64,000 nucleotides of DNA. Origin: Rhodocollybia butyracea (lineage: Eukaryota > Basidiomycota > Agaricomycetes > Agaricales > Omphalotaceae). Positions 10,858-22,815 of this stretch are shown one piece after another (position 1 is the first letter of the stretch; every line of letters starts with the position of its first letter). Position numbers and translations under genes: made by a program. The stretch is taken from contig JADNRY010000130.1 of the NCBI GenBank assembly GCA_015501585.1, positions 1-64,000 of the forward strand, read 5' to 3'. A model generated the notes under the pieces. The model ran no database searches and was not told the DNA's origin. It saw only the letters and a list, made by a program, of their open reading frames with translations.

Positions 10858-13800
10858 ATGTCGTCAGCAAACTCCAGTAACTCCAAACTTGGTGATTACT
10901 TTTTACGGCTACCCAAGCTTAATGCCGATGGGTCCAATTGGGTCATTTATAAGGATCGATTCATATTTGCAGCAGAGGCTGCTGGTCTTGAGGATTATAT
11001 CCCTGAGTCCAGCAAACCACCTACTAAGCCTTCTGTAGCTGATCCGAATGCTGGGCCAACTTCATCTGAGAAAACTGCCATTGAGGCTTGGGAGAAGCAG
11101 ATGAAAACATGGAATTCAGAGTCAGCAATACTGAAGCAGGGTATAGCAAGCACTATACCTGATTCATTATTTTTGAAGGTTAAAGGAGAGAAGACTGTTG
11201 GAGCAATGTGGAAGAAATTAGTTGATGAACATCAGGGAAAGTCAAGAATGATGGTAGTGGACTTACAGCGTAAGCTTCAGAATGAACGCTGTGAGAGCGA
11301 TGAAGATGTGCGGGATTACATAACCCGTGTAATTACTATTAGGGAGGATCTAGTCTCTATGAATGCAGACCCTGGTGATGACAACTTTGTTGCAATTATT
11401 ATGTCTGCACTTCCTCCATCATATGATCCATACCTGGCAGCACTCACTGCAACTGCAACACTTGTAAACCAACAACTCAGTGTGGATACCTATATTAGAG
11501 GTATCTTGGATGAATCTGACCGCCGGAAACTTGGAAACCGGAACTCCAAAAGTGGAGCAAAGGAAGCAGCATATAATGCTGGACCTTCAAAGAAGTTTGG
11601 AAACAAGAAGTCAGTTAAATGCTATAACTGTGGAAAGACAGGGCATATGAAGAAGGATTGCTTTGCTGAGGGAGGTGGAAAGGCTGGTCAATGGCCTAAA
11701 CACTGGAAAGGCAAAGGCAAATCAACTCAAGCAAACACAGCCACCACCAACAATGAAGATTTTCCATGGTATGCACATGCACTCTCAGATGATGTATGGG
11801 AATTAAAAGTTCAGGAGAATATATCAGGTTATCAAGAACCTAAAAATGGGATTGATGAACAACTGGAAGGGTTGGGAGCCATCTATGTGAATGATGAGTT
11901 CTTGTGGGACTCCAATAATGAGTCCAATAGATCCAGTGTTCAGTCAATAAAAGAGTTTGAACTTCCCCATGACAGTGACTCTGATGATGGTAATTCAATG
12001 CCAGACCTTCAGAGTGTGTCTACATCATTGGATGCCCCAGACAACTGGAGAACAGAAGAGATTTGGGATGATGAAGCCTGGTTCAGCGATATTGATGAAC
12101 TCGAAGTTCCGGACCTACAAGAGGTAGAAGACTCGGATAATGAGGAAGGACCCCTGGAAACCTCCTCAAATGGACCTATTTTAGTGGAACTCAGCATTCC
12201 AGACCCAGATGCTATACAAGGACAGCAATTACAAGACATTGATTATGAAGAAATCAATGTGGATGATTTTGGAAAGGCATACACTAGGTATAACAGTATT
12301 TTTCTTGCAAATCCTGACAAGATTCCGGATGGTGTCACAGAGCTTTATGACTCAGGTGCATCACGCCACATGTCCCCATATAGGGATAAATTTATCAACT
12401 TCACCTCTATTGCACCAAAAAGTATTAGATCTGCTGATAGTGGAACATTTGATGCAATTGGGAGAGGTGATATGCACATTACCATACCTGGAAAGAAGAA
12501 AACAACTACAGTCCTAATTAAGGATGTGTTGTATGCACCAAAGTTGAGTGTGACACTCATCTCAATAAGCCGGATTACTGCAGCAGGATGTTCCATAATG
12601 TTTCGGGACAATTTTTGCCGAATATATGGCAAAGGAGACAAAGTATTGGGTCAAATCAACAGTACAAATGGATTGTATCAGGTCACCTACAAACCTGATA
12701 ATGTGTATGGAATGGCTGCAAGACCAGAAAAAGTGACTGTGAATGAATTACACCGCCGACTTGGTCATATTGCACCGGAAGCTTGCCGAAAAATGGTAAA
12801 GGATGGCCTGATTGAGGGCATCAAACTGGATGAATCAGAACCAGTCAAGTCATGTGACACCTGTGAATATGCCAAGAAGACACGCAAACCAATTAACAAG
12901 GAGCGGGAGCTTGACCGAGCAGCAAAGATTGGAGATTTAGTACACTCAGATGTATGGGGACCAGCCCCAGTACAAACTCCAAGCCACAAGAGGTATTATT
13001 GCACTTTTACAGATGATCATTCAAGATGGTCAACAGCATATATTCTTGCAACCAAGGATGAAACTTATGATGCTTTCAAACAATTTTGTGCATGGTTCTG
13101 GACTCAGAAGGAGATACGCATAAAGGTGTTAGGCTCAGACAGAGGAGGTGAATACCTGAGCAATTTATTCAGCCAATATCTGGCTGAAGAAGGGATTCAA
13201 CAGAATCTCACTGTTCATGATACACCAGAGCACAATGGAGTGTCTGAAAGATTGAACAGGACCCTACTGGAACGCATTAGGGCTATGCTATATGCCAGTG
13301 GATTACCCAAGAATTTATGGGGTGAGGCATTGAAGCATGCAATCTGGCTGAAGAACAGGAGTGGGACAAAGGCACTTGGAAATACAACTCCATATGAGGT
13401 AATGTTTGGTGAGAAACCAAATTTATCCAACATTAGGGAGTGGGGAGCAAAGGTTTGGGTCCATAATGACCGTGATAGCAAGTCAAAACTTGATGCGCGG
13501 GCACGGATTGGACATTAGCTTGGATTTGATCTTGTATCCAGTGGTCATAGAATTTATTGGCCTGAGACCAAGACAATATCAGTAGAAAGGAGTATAAAAT
13601 TTGACAAGGATGCACCAACATTTGTTCCAGGTGGAATTAGGCATGAGGAGGAGGATGAAGGATTCATGCCAAATCCCATTGAACTGGAAACATTACAGAT
13701 TCCAAATCCAGTACCTACACCAACAAAGCCATCTGTAGCACCCACAGGTCCAATTACACCAACTATCCCCAAACCTGTGTTACCAAGAAATAATCATCTT

Positions 13801-15615
13801 GGAACATTAAACTCAGAACTCAGTCACCAGAATATTATAGAAGGTTCTCGCAGAAGGACAACAACAAGGAAAATACAGGATCTACTTACTGGAGAAGGAC
13901 ACACAGATAGCCGACCATCAGCACCACTTGTGACCCCGGGGATTCAACTTCCAACTACAATTCCAGAGAATGAACCTGGTGAACAGGCACAAGACATCCA
14001 AATTGAATTTGGGCTGGCAGCAGCAGGAATTGAAGCCAAAGGTCTTGAGCCCTCCTATGAGGAGGCTAAGACCAGAGTTGACTGGCCCAAATGGAAAGAA
14101 GCCAGAGATACAGAATTAAAAACATTGTTAGATGCAGGAACTTGGGAAATTGTACCAAGACCTGACAATCAAAATGTTGTTGACTGTAAATGGGCTTTGA
14201 AGATCAAAATGAAGAATGGTCTTGTTGATAAATATAAGGCTAGGTTAGTTGCCAAGGGCTTCACACAAGTAGAAGGAGTGGATTTCTTTGAGACTTTTGC
14301 ACCAGTTGCAAAGTTGGCATCATTGAGATCAATCCTTGCGATTGCAGCAAGGAATGATTGGGACATAGAAGTTTTTGATTTTCATGGTGCATTTCTTAAT
14401 GCCACTTTCGAAGATAATGAAGAAATATTTATGGAACAACCTCCGGACATTGAACTTGCAGACAGAAACAAATATGTTCTCAAGCTCAAGAAAACTTTAT
14501 ATGGACTTCGGCAATCAAGCCGGAAATGGTATGAGATGCTAACCAGCAGTCTCGGGAAACTTGGATTTTCTCCTCTTGAGAAAGATCATGCAGTTTTCAA
14601 GAAAATTATTGGAGATAACATTATTATTCTTGCTATCCATGTTGATGATGTTACAATCACTGAAAGGTCACCAACTCTTATTCAGGAAACCAAAGTTGAA
14701 ATATCCAAGGAATATGAGGTTACCTTCCTAGGACCTATTGATTGGTTACTGGGAATGAAAGTAACAAGGGACCGGGCCAACCGCACCATCTCACTCTCAC
14801 AGGAAGCCTTTATTGAATCAGCATTGAAGGAGATGAACATGGCTGATTGTAAGCCATTAGCCATGCCTATGGATCCAAATGTGCATTTGTCAAAGGATCA
14901 ATGTCCAACTGATCCCATCGAAATTGCAGAAATGGCACATTTGCCCTTCCGCAAAGGAACAGGAAAAATTAATTGGGTGTCCATTGGGACACGCCCAGAT
15001 TTATCTTACGCGGTTTCAGATATCTCCCAATATCTTGGAAATCCAGGACATGTGCATTGGGAAGCACTGAAGCGTCTTTTCCGGTATTCACAGGGAACAA
15101 AGCATTGGAAATTAGTCTTTGGAGGGCCAGACAGAAAACATGGCCTAGAAGGATACTCTGATGCAGACGGAATGTCACACGAGACACGCAGAGCAGTTTC
15201 AGGCTATGCATTTTTATTGGATGGTGGTGCCATCTCATGGAGTTCCAAGAAACAAGAACTTGTCACTCTGTCTACCACTGAGGCAGAATATGTGGCACTC
15301 ACGCATGCAGCTAAGGAAGCTCAGTGGCTGCGCCAATTCCTGGAAGAATTATTTGGTCCCATCAATGAACCATTCACACTCTATGGTGACAATCAATCTG
15401 CAATTGCACTTGCACATTCTCAAGCAGGTCAATTCCATGCGCGCACCAAGCATATTGATATCAGATACCATTTCATACGCTACTGCATTGAAAATGGTAG
15501 TATTCAGTTACTTTATTGTCCCACTGAGGACATGGTTGCTGACGCCTTAACCAAGGCATTACCAAGCTCGAAAGCAAAACATTTTGCAATGAGTCTTGGA
15601 CTATCTCCCGCTTGA
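10858..15615 (+). CDS. Gag-pol polyprotein with one in-frame TAG
   Basis: The frame opens at ATG 10858. Domains in order: UBN2-like gag (about residues 10-230), CCHC zinc knuckle CYNCGKTGHMKKDC (about 254), aspartic protease LYDSGASRHMS (about 495), GAG-pre-integrase HHCC, integrase with HSDVWGP, SDRGGEY and the E of EHNGVSERLNR, then RT with FAPVAKLASLR and a HVDD active site, and RNase H with YSDAD, STTEAEYVAL and DNQSAIAL. Translation stops at TAG 13516-13518, between integrase and RT, but the frame continues unchanged to 15615. The next Met is at 13666. Only this stop separates the halves, so the copy is nearly intact and was probably inactivated recently. Confidence 0.95.
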
Positions 15616-15622
15616 GGAGGAG
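15612..15622 (+). other. Polypurine tract
   Basis: A purine run (GAGGAGGAG) abuts the 3' LTR and overlaps the gag-pol stop region. This is the expected plus-strand priming site. Confidence 0.7.
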
Positions 15623-15886
15623 TGTTGGAATATACAAGCGGAGTCATATTCAGACTCATGCTTAGTCATTCCGAGTCATACAGACTCATGTCGGTAGTAA
15701 TGGAGGAAAGTCATTACAAGTCATGACTCTAGTCAATATGAGTCATTTCTAGTCAGTAAACTTATATAGTAGAATATTCTCATGTATCAAATGTTAGTAT
15801 AAATACAGGCTCAGAGAACCTATTCTCTATCGCTAAGAGCACTTTTTCCCCCACCAATATTTAGTTAAGCTTATCACCTTTCAATA
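15623..15886 (+). repeat. 3' LTR of the copia element
   Basis: 264 bp. I saw no difference from the 5' LTR when comparing them base by base by eye. Confidence 0.92.
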
Positions 15887-18452
15887 GATGTGAGCATTAC
15901 AATCCCAAAAACTCGAAGCTGCATATGAACTTCACTGTGTCGGCAGCATTATACGATCACATCTACTTCAAAGCTTTGTTCAATAACTATACACCTATTG
16001 TGCAAGTCCTTGAAGAGTCCATGAAAAAGAAAGGATATGGCCCACTTGTACCTTGTACTACAGTCCAGAATTGCACATCCGTCAAAGTAAACTGTGGTAA
16101 GTATCAGACATAGCAACTCATTGTAATTTCTAACATACAGTATCTTTCAGAAGGAAACCATCGTAGCTCCAACGGCTCAATCACCATGGCCGAGTTACAG
16201 CGTATCCCTTGCACTAGCACAGTCACTATCTACGAGCCTTTGCCAGCTTACCGAAGTGAATGCCCAAATGTCTTGATTGTTTGCAGCAGCGTTCACAGAC
16301 ACCCTATACGGATTCCTGCTTGTACTCCCAATTTGGTTTCTAATAACCTTGTACAATTTCTAACAGGATTGGAGGATCTTCCGAATCTTACTCCGCGTTG
16401 TCTACTTGGAAATGACACTGCTAGATTCTTTCTACAAAGTGAACTCCAACATCTACAAAACCCAGCGTTCTCCGATTTACACCCCTCTTTGGGAAATCTT
16501 GACCACTTACAAGTTTATATCTGCCGTGCTATACTTACAATCCATCCTCATGGTACAGGATGGGAAGGTTTGTTGAACGTTCTCAATACGTTGAACTCAA
16601 ATGCATGCTTATGTGTTTCCAGGGCTTCTTCATTTGAAAACCGTACAGGATTCTACATGATTGGTGTCCAACAAGTATATTCACCATGTTTAGGAGTATC
16701 ACCTTTCTCGCAAACCAGGTGATGTTGAAGACATTCAATTACTTGGGCAAGTTTCAGACCCTGATATCTTCCAGCTTGTAATCTGTATGAAGTCTGAAAA
16801 CAGCTTTCGATTAGCAAAAGAAGCAAGGCATATACAGTCTGACATTAGCTTTAAAAGAGTCTTGGGTTGGCTTGAGTTTGAACTCGGAGGATTTGACCGA
16901 GTCAACAAGTGCGGTAAGTACTGTTGGTTTAAATAAGAGCTCTTGTCTCACCAGTCCATTGATAGCTGTTGTATATGCAAGAGCTTATTTGAATCGTCAA
17001 ACAGCAGCGGCGCATAAATTAATGCTGCTTGAGATTGACCGCATTGTTTTTGAGGATACGGGCCACCGGATTCAGTACCGACAAGGATGATGCTGAATTT
17101 GCTGGCATACTCTTGTGGTCAGTAGACAAACATAGAGGGCAGGGTAAAGGTGATGATTTCTAAGAACATGTATCATCTCAAACGAACTGATTATTGTGAA
17201 CATCAGGAATAGGCGAATATCTCCATGATGTTTCTCCTCCAGGAAAATATGATCTATATGAACCGACACGACTTCTTTCAGATTTGGGGCCCTACAAGCA
17301 TCTTGAGCAAATTCTCTGACTGTGCTTTGCACATTATGGTAGAAATATCCAGAAATGTGTGGTCACTGAAGATGTGAAGAACGCAATGTTTAGTCTACAT
17401 GGTATTTTGCACAAGGATGGTACCAAAGCTACGTGGAAAAACACGCTGGATTTTATTAAGCAAGAGGGAAAAAAACCTGGACAGGGTATGGATTTTACAT
17501 TGCGATACACACCTTACCGATTCATTTCAGATTGGCTTAACGACAAAATTGAAGCCAAGTTTCCCTTTCCAGCACTGCTGGCAGGTGTCCCAATGAATAC
17601 CCCTCAAAATATGGCAAGCCAGTGATGACACAACCAATTTGATTGAAGCCATGCATCAGGACCAGCTTTGCAATGGTTCGGGACTGACACTGGTAGGTGG
17701 TGTTCTCCAAGGAGAGCGGTATGATAACATGCAATTGCGGCTATTGCAAGTGCGTAGATTGTTTGTCTGTCTGGCCTCTACTGACCGTATTCAAAATATG
17801 GTTAGAATTTGAAGGAAACTGGTGTTTCAAGTCGTTACCAGCCTAACACTCCATCTGCCCAGGCATTTTGTTCTGTGAATTGGTCTGGTGAGTACATTTC
17901 CAGTTCTTTCACCATTTGGTCTTATTTTTTTCGCAACAGTGAACTCAAAGAAACGCCAATTTGAAGCAGGCAATGCCAAAATTCAGGCCTGTAATAACAA
18001 GCTTCGAAAATTGAACACTGAGTTGCAGGGTGCTCAGGAAGCTTCAATGGAGGCTCAACAAAAAGTCACACAGGGATTGTGGCCACAGGAGCGATTGAAC
18101 AAGGCTCGTTTGAAGGTGACGAAGCTTGAAGGACAATATGCTAAAGCAGAGCAGGATGGCCAAAATTTGGTGGAAGCTAATGCTGGATCGGGTAAAGTTA
18201 AGGTTCACTTGACTTAACTTGTGTTCATGTCTGTAGCCATTGGAAGTTGATACTATATTCAAGTTTGTAGTTCGTTCTGTTAGATTTTGGATCCTCAGCA
18301 CAGTAAGAACTATGAGTTAAGTTTTAAGTAGATCTATTAGACATTGAAAGTAGTTACTGTGTCCGAGCAAGTTGGTGTGGTCAACAATGTCAGGAAAAGA
18401 CTTTATTCAAAGGTCGTACTAATTCGACTTTTTAGGTAGCCAAACACGGAAC

Positions 18453-20833
18453 TTATTTAATGATTCCCTCTACCGCTGTGCATTCTCTCGTTTCTATTGC
18501 TCTTTCTTCTGCCCTATGGCTCGTGCCAAACGATCCTTGTTGTTGCAAAAAACCATTGGCTACATATTGAAACAGCGCACCAGCGGAATACTGGGTAATC
18601 AAGTAGCGACTTTTGCCAGGTTGGATGGGAAGGTTCTGGTGTCGGATGAGTGCAGAGTGGATGATGACTCCAAGATTCCAGAGGACCATCTCACCACCTT
18701 TATGGTCGTTGAAATTCCCAGCGTTAGAGATAGTGCAGCCTCCAGGACCAAAGTTACCGTTATCAACGTGATCATCAGCAATGACTTGAGGGCCAAAATT
18801 AACGGTAGTGACAGCAAAAACAGTATTCTTGAAATTTTGACAGAGGGATGGCTTCCAAGCCCGGAGAGCATCACTGTTCTTCTGGTATTCTTCATACATA
18901 CCTGGGCAAAACCTTTTGTACGCACTGTTGGCGATGCCAGATAAGCGACAGATGGCTGGGTTGGCAAGGATAGTCTCAAGGACCTTGAGATTTCGTGCTG
19001 AATGTTTGGTGTTTGACGGCTAAGTCTGAGGGGAAGAGGAAAGGTGACTATTACAACTTTAAGAAATATAAGGAACACACCTGTCCCCCGCTGTGCGAGT
19101 ATCTAATTGCCTCTGCTGGAAAAGGCCCTCTTCGGTTGTCAAGCTGTTTGGCAGTGAACTTTGCATTTTTCCTACCCTTCTCAACAATGCAAATGACCTC
19201 CTCATTCACCTCGCGCATCCAATTTTCATCCCGAGGCCTCCCAATGCAGTAGACAATCCTGCGACCTTGCCAATCACAAAGTACTAGGTTATACCTGTAA
19301 TAAAATAATGATGAATTTTGGTCACTGAAGTACAGGAACCTTACGAGGCATCCCAATCTATATAGCAAAGGGTTTTGAATATCTGCTTGCGGGTCCACTC
19401 ACTGAAGAGCTTCCCTGTTCTAATGCCCTCGGTGACAAGGTTGTGCAACCTAGGCCGGAATGGAAGCAGACCGGACGTATGGCCGAAAGGCAAGATCAGA
19501 ATTGTGGGAAGAATATCCGGAGTAGACTACAAGGCCGAGGAAAAGGTGGGACTTCGGTGAAGCTATTAGCAACACCCCCGACACACCACCAAGGTTGTCC
19601 CAGAAGGAGAGGAAGTAAAGTGCAAGGAATTGCCGAGATTGGACCGAGGTATAGGCGTGAGAATGGTCCGAGGTATGTCCGAGGTAGGGACCGAGCCGAG
19701 TCGGCCGGTATTGGACAGAACGGCGAGAATAAGGAACAAGAAAGACTTAAGGAAAGCTCGGAAAAGTGTGCAATAACAGGTATAGCTTCATTACTCGTGT
19801 AACTCGTGATTTTTGGCTGAGGAACGGTAGTACAAAGTACCTAGCTTATAGACAAGTGACCTAATTGTTAAATAAAGACAATAAAGTCGTACCGAGGTAA
19901 TGCCAAGGCCGGAACAAGGTGGAATCAATACAAATGATAAAACAATAAGCAATAGAGTAGAAAAGACAAAAGAGATGAACGTCGGCGCACTGCGGACCGC
20001 CGTGGGAAAGTAATGAGTACCGAAAGAGTCCACCGATATATCGGGCCGAAGGTATGGCCGATAAAGGCATCGGAAGTGTGAGTGCCGAAGTAGGAGTGAA
20101 TTTGTGAAGTCCAAAGGTATATCGGAAGGGATAAAATAGAGAATGAAGTTTCGGAGCCGCCAGAGGTCGTGGGAACTATCGGAGCCGTGAGAGACCGTGA
20201 GAGAAGGTGAGGGAGTCTCGGAGAGTCTCGGAATGAGCCGGAACATCTCGGAATAATGATGGAAAGGCATGAACGTAACAGCCAGCCAGTACTTGCAATT
20301 GGAAGACTGGCGGCATCAAGATCTAGAAATACAATGTCTGACTGCTCAAAACGTTTGAGACCAATTTGCTTGCTGTATGGGCCGTCAGAGGTTTTTGCTC
20401 GTTCGTCATTGTGCTTGGCCTTCTTGTACTGCCTCCGATACGCTTTGCAACTCGCACTTTGTTTTCTCTTTTTCGGAGCAGTCGAGGAGGTGGAAGCAGG
20501 GTTATGCGGGAGTTTGGGTGAGATGGCGTGGGCGAAGGGAGTAGACAGGGAGTCGTCCTCAGAGTCAGTAAGATCAGGGAGAGGTCCTTCAATAATATTG
20601 CCACAGTCAAAAGTGACCGAGTCTTCAACGTTGAATGTTTCGCTGTCAAAAGCATTGTCGGTGCAGCCGCTGGGGGTCTGAGCAAATTCTGGGTCTAGTT
20701 GGGGTTCTTCTTCATCATTTTCCTCCTCCATTTCTCCTGCTAAACTATCTTCTGTTTCATAACCATCCTCCAAGCGTTGCATGCGTGCTGCATCTTCAGC
20801 AGCAAGTAGATCTTCAAGATCGATATCTACCAT
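18453..20833 (-). pseudogene. TET/JBP-type 2OG-Fe(II) dioxygenase, copy A
   Basis: ATG at 20833 starts an acidic N-terminus (MVDIDLEDLLAAEDAARMQ), then a Lys/Arg-rich stretch (about 20420-20340). An 850-bp insertion follows. The frame resumes about 19430 with TEGIRTGKLFSEWTRKQIF and exons carrying KFTAKQLDNRRGPFP, KVLETILANPAICRLSG and the catalytic core. The iron ligands are HVD in DDHVDNGN (about 18765-18780) and the His of IRHQN; the 2OG Arg is in GKSRYLITQY. Compared with copy B, about 10 codons between the VII strand and SALIRH are missing (near 18655), which removes the FPPGS-type turn. The family oxidises methylated cytosine or thymine in DNA; activity of this copy is doubtful. An intact gene starting farther upstream near 22443 is also possible. 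Confidence 0.72.
19437..20290 (-). mobile_element. Insertion in TET/JBP copy A, possibly a solo LTR
   Basis: About 850 bp separate LPIASTGW from LVTEGIRTGK in a gene that is continuous in copy B. The insert is rich in TCGG/CCGA words, and read on the minus strand it begins TGTTACGTTC and ends near TTGCACA (TG...CA). No coding domain was seen and no clean target duplication found, so the solo-LTR reading is tentative. An AATAAAGACAATAAA run lies inside on the plus strand. Confidence 0.5.
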
Positions 20834-20898
20834 TAAGGCCTGGGTAGTGGATCGAGTTACTGTTATGAAGTTAGTTGAGAAAAAAAGCGGTAGGTAGA

Positions 20899-22237
20899 AT
20901 TTGGAGTCAAGCATGTGAGTCTTGCGTCAAAATTTGGAGTCAGGTGCGTCTTGAGTCTTGACTCAAATTAATTTGAGTCAGTTACTTGAGTATCCGTACT
21001 TTGTTGTTCAACTGTACAATGTCAATTAATATATGCGTTACTGCCTACTACACCCTGAACAATGTGCCTAATGTTTTGTGGCTCACTTCGGCGTTGGATT
21101 CTCTAAAATGCTCTCTCTACCTTTGGATAAACTACTTTGATGGGATCAATGCACCCATCAATGAGCTTGATATGTACGAAACGATGAAATACCAACGAAT
21201 ATCGAAATCCAAATATTATACAGTGATGCTGGACCCAAGAAATCTAAAATATTCCACAAACTCAAAGCAAGAATGTTTTGACTCTGACTTCACTTGACTT
21301 CACTTGACTCCAACTTTATACGCACTTGACGCAAACTCAAATGCAAAAAAGTCAAATGAGTCAAGTGAGTCAAGTGGAGTCAAGTGGAGTCAAGGACTTG
21401 AGTATACGCATACTCAAGTGACTCAAATATTTGACTTGCATTTATATCTGAGTCAGTTGAGTTTTATTGGAGTCCAGTGAGTCAAGCTTGAGTTACTATC
21501 AGAGTCACTCGAGTTTATTGAAGTTGATCATTTTTGTGCATTGTCCTCGTTTCACGTATCGACTGGCTTAGGGATTCGCTTTTGTTTTGATTTTTATCTG
21601 CTTGAACACTAAACTTCTGCTCCCGAAAAGTTTCAGGACTTGATCATTTGCAGCAGTCAAGTTGGTACACACCTAAATCACGTTGTAGACTCAGGCTCAC
21701 AAGCTTCAATCACAATACCCCTGTGATACCTTCGGCACACCCGCACAGGCGCGTTTATCTTGATGAGATTTTGATGCGGCTGATGTGCTGCTGCGCCCAT
21801 GCGCACTTTTATCCACCACAATTCCACATCGATGCGAACTACGGTTGCATGAAGTGTCGTCAGTTCTTTGTTGAGTGCTGTACTTACTCGGACATCCATG
21901 AATTTCTTGCTCCCACTGATGAGAACTTGTTCAGGCAGACATAGACGCTGCTCAGAAAGGCTAAAGCCTCTGTTGCTGCTGTTGGTGTCGACTAAATCGA
22001 TCTTACGGGGTACCCATACTTGTAGCACGCTAGATACAGTTGTATGGATTATCCGAAGGCACCTTTAGAGAGTCGACAGAAGATATTAATTTTTTGACGC
22101 ACTCAAATCAAGCATACTCAATACTCAAATCAAGTAAACTCATACTCAAATGGTATTGACTCAATTGACTCAAACTCTATATACGCATACTCAAGACTCA
22201 CTATCATGACTCCAAACTCAACACCATGACTCCAAAT
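20899..22237. mobile_element. Non-autonomous DNA transposon rich in GAGTCAAG repeats
   Basis: The ends are inverted copies of AATTTGGAGTCA. The outer 150-250 bp at each side, and also 21290-21500, are packed with GAGTCAAG/ACTTGACTC words in both orientations. The middle holds short frames, one with SKYYTVMLDPRNLKYS, reminiscent of a hAT transposase C-terminal motif but too short to call. No target duplication was identified. It lies upstream of copy A of the dioxygenase gene and may separate it from an original first exon (ATGGCTCCAG|GTAAGT near 22443). Confidence 0.6.
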
Positions 22238-22815
22238 TATACAGGCCGGAAAAAAAAGGCGGAGTGACAGAAAAGAAAATTAAATTCAATGAACGTGATT
22301 CTGAGCATTGTTTTGTGTCTTGTCACCCGCACCGCCAACAACGACAGCACTTGGTTGCGTGGGTGGAACATTACCCAAATCCATTCAGAAAAGGACTGAA
22401 GGAGGAGACCAGAAGCTGTTAAGTTGGACTTACCTGGAGCCATGGAAGGGCTTCAACGGTTAGTGCAAGTGAGTTTCATAAAGGAGGAATCAACAGGCCT
22501 GAGAGTCACGTGAGGTGACCTCACGCAGTTTATTATCACGTGCTGTAAGGCGCTGGCGTTTTATGGCACTGCTCTTTGATTAAGTTGGGAGCAGAACTGA
22601 AACACCTAAGGCACATAAGTTGGCAGGAGCAATAAGGTATACCATTTCCCAATTACTAACTTAATAGACATTGATAAGTACTACATAATTTTTGAGCCCT
22701 CTGCACTATTGAAATCAGGAATAGGAGCAAAAAATAATTCAAACGAAAGTGGGGTTTTCATAAGCGGTACAAGATAACAAAGCTGGGAGAGCATGAGCAA
22801 AAAAAAATCCCAACC

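Larger units (their letters stand above)
10464..15886 (+). mobile_element. Full-length Ty1/copia LTR retrotransposon
   Basis: This is a 5.4-kb element with two LTRs that look identical by eye, a primer-binding site, a gag-pol frame in the order gag, protease, integrase, reverse transcriptase, RNase H (copia order), and a purine-rich tract before the 3' LTR. Flanks GATGC (10459-10463) and GATGT (15887-15891) are a 5-bp target duplication with one mismatch; alternatively AGATG flanks with one extra base. It sits inside the intron-exon junction of the MULE-like relic. LTR identity implies a recent insertion. Confidence 0.96.
9659..18217 (+). pseudogene. MULE-like transposase relic, split by a copia element
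   Basis: Coding blocks before (9659-10415) and after (15888-18217) the copia element belong to one multi-exon gene. A donor (CG|GTATGT near 10404) pairs with the acceptor GCAG that the element split, joining NNQVV to a Cys/His-rich segment (CEHYNPKNSKLHMNF). Later segments look like an RNase H-fold transposase: SDISFKRVLGWLEFELGGF, then VVYARAYLNRQTAAAHKLM, then a W-containing region and a helical, Lys/Glu/Gln-rich C-terminus (about 17940-18210). Blocks near 17080-17350 are out of frame with each other. Assignment to Mutator-like transposases is by recalled family resemblance. Confidence 0.55.

Noticed and set aside
13516..13518. Programmed stop read-through in the copia element
   Set aside because: The stop falls between integrase and reverse transcriptase, not at a usual gag-pol border, so a simple mutation is more likely.
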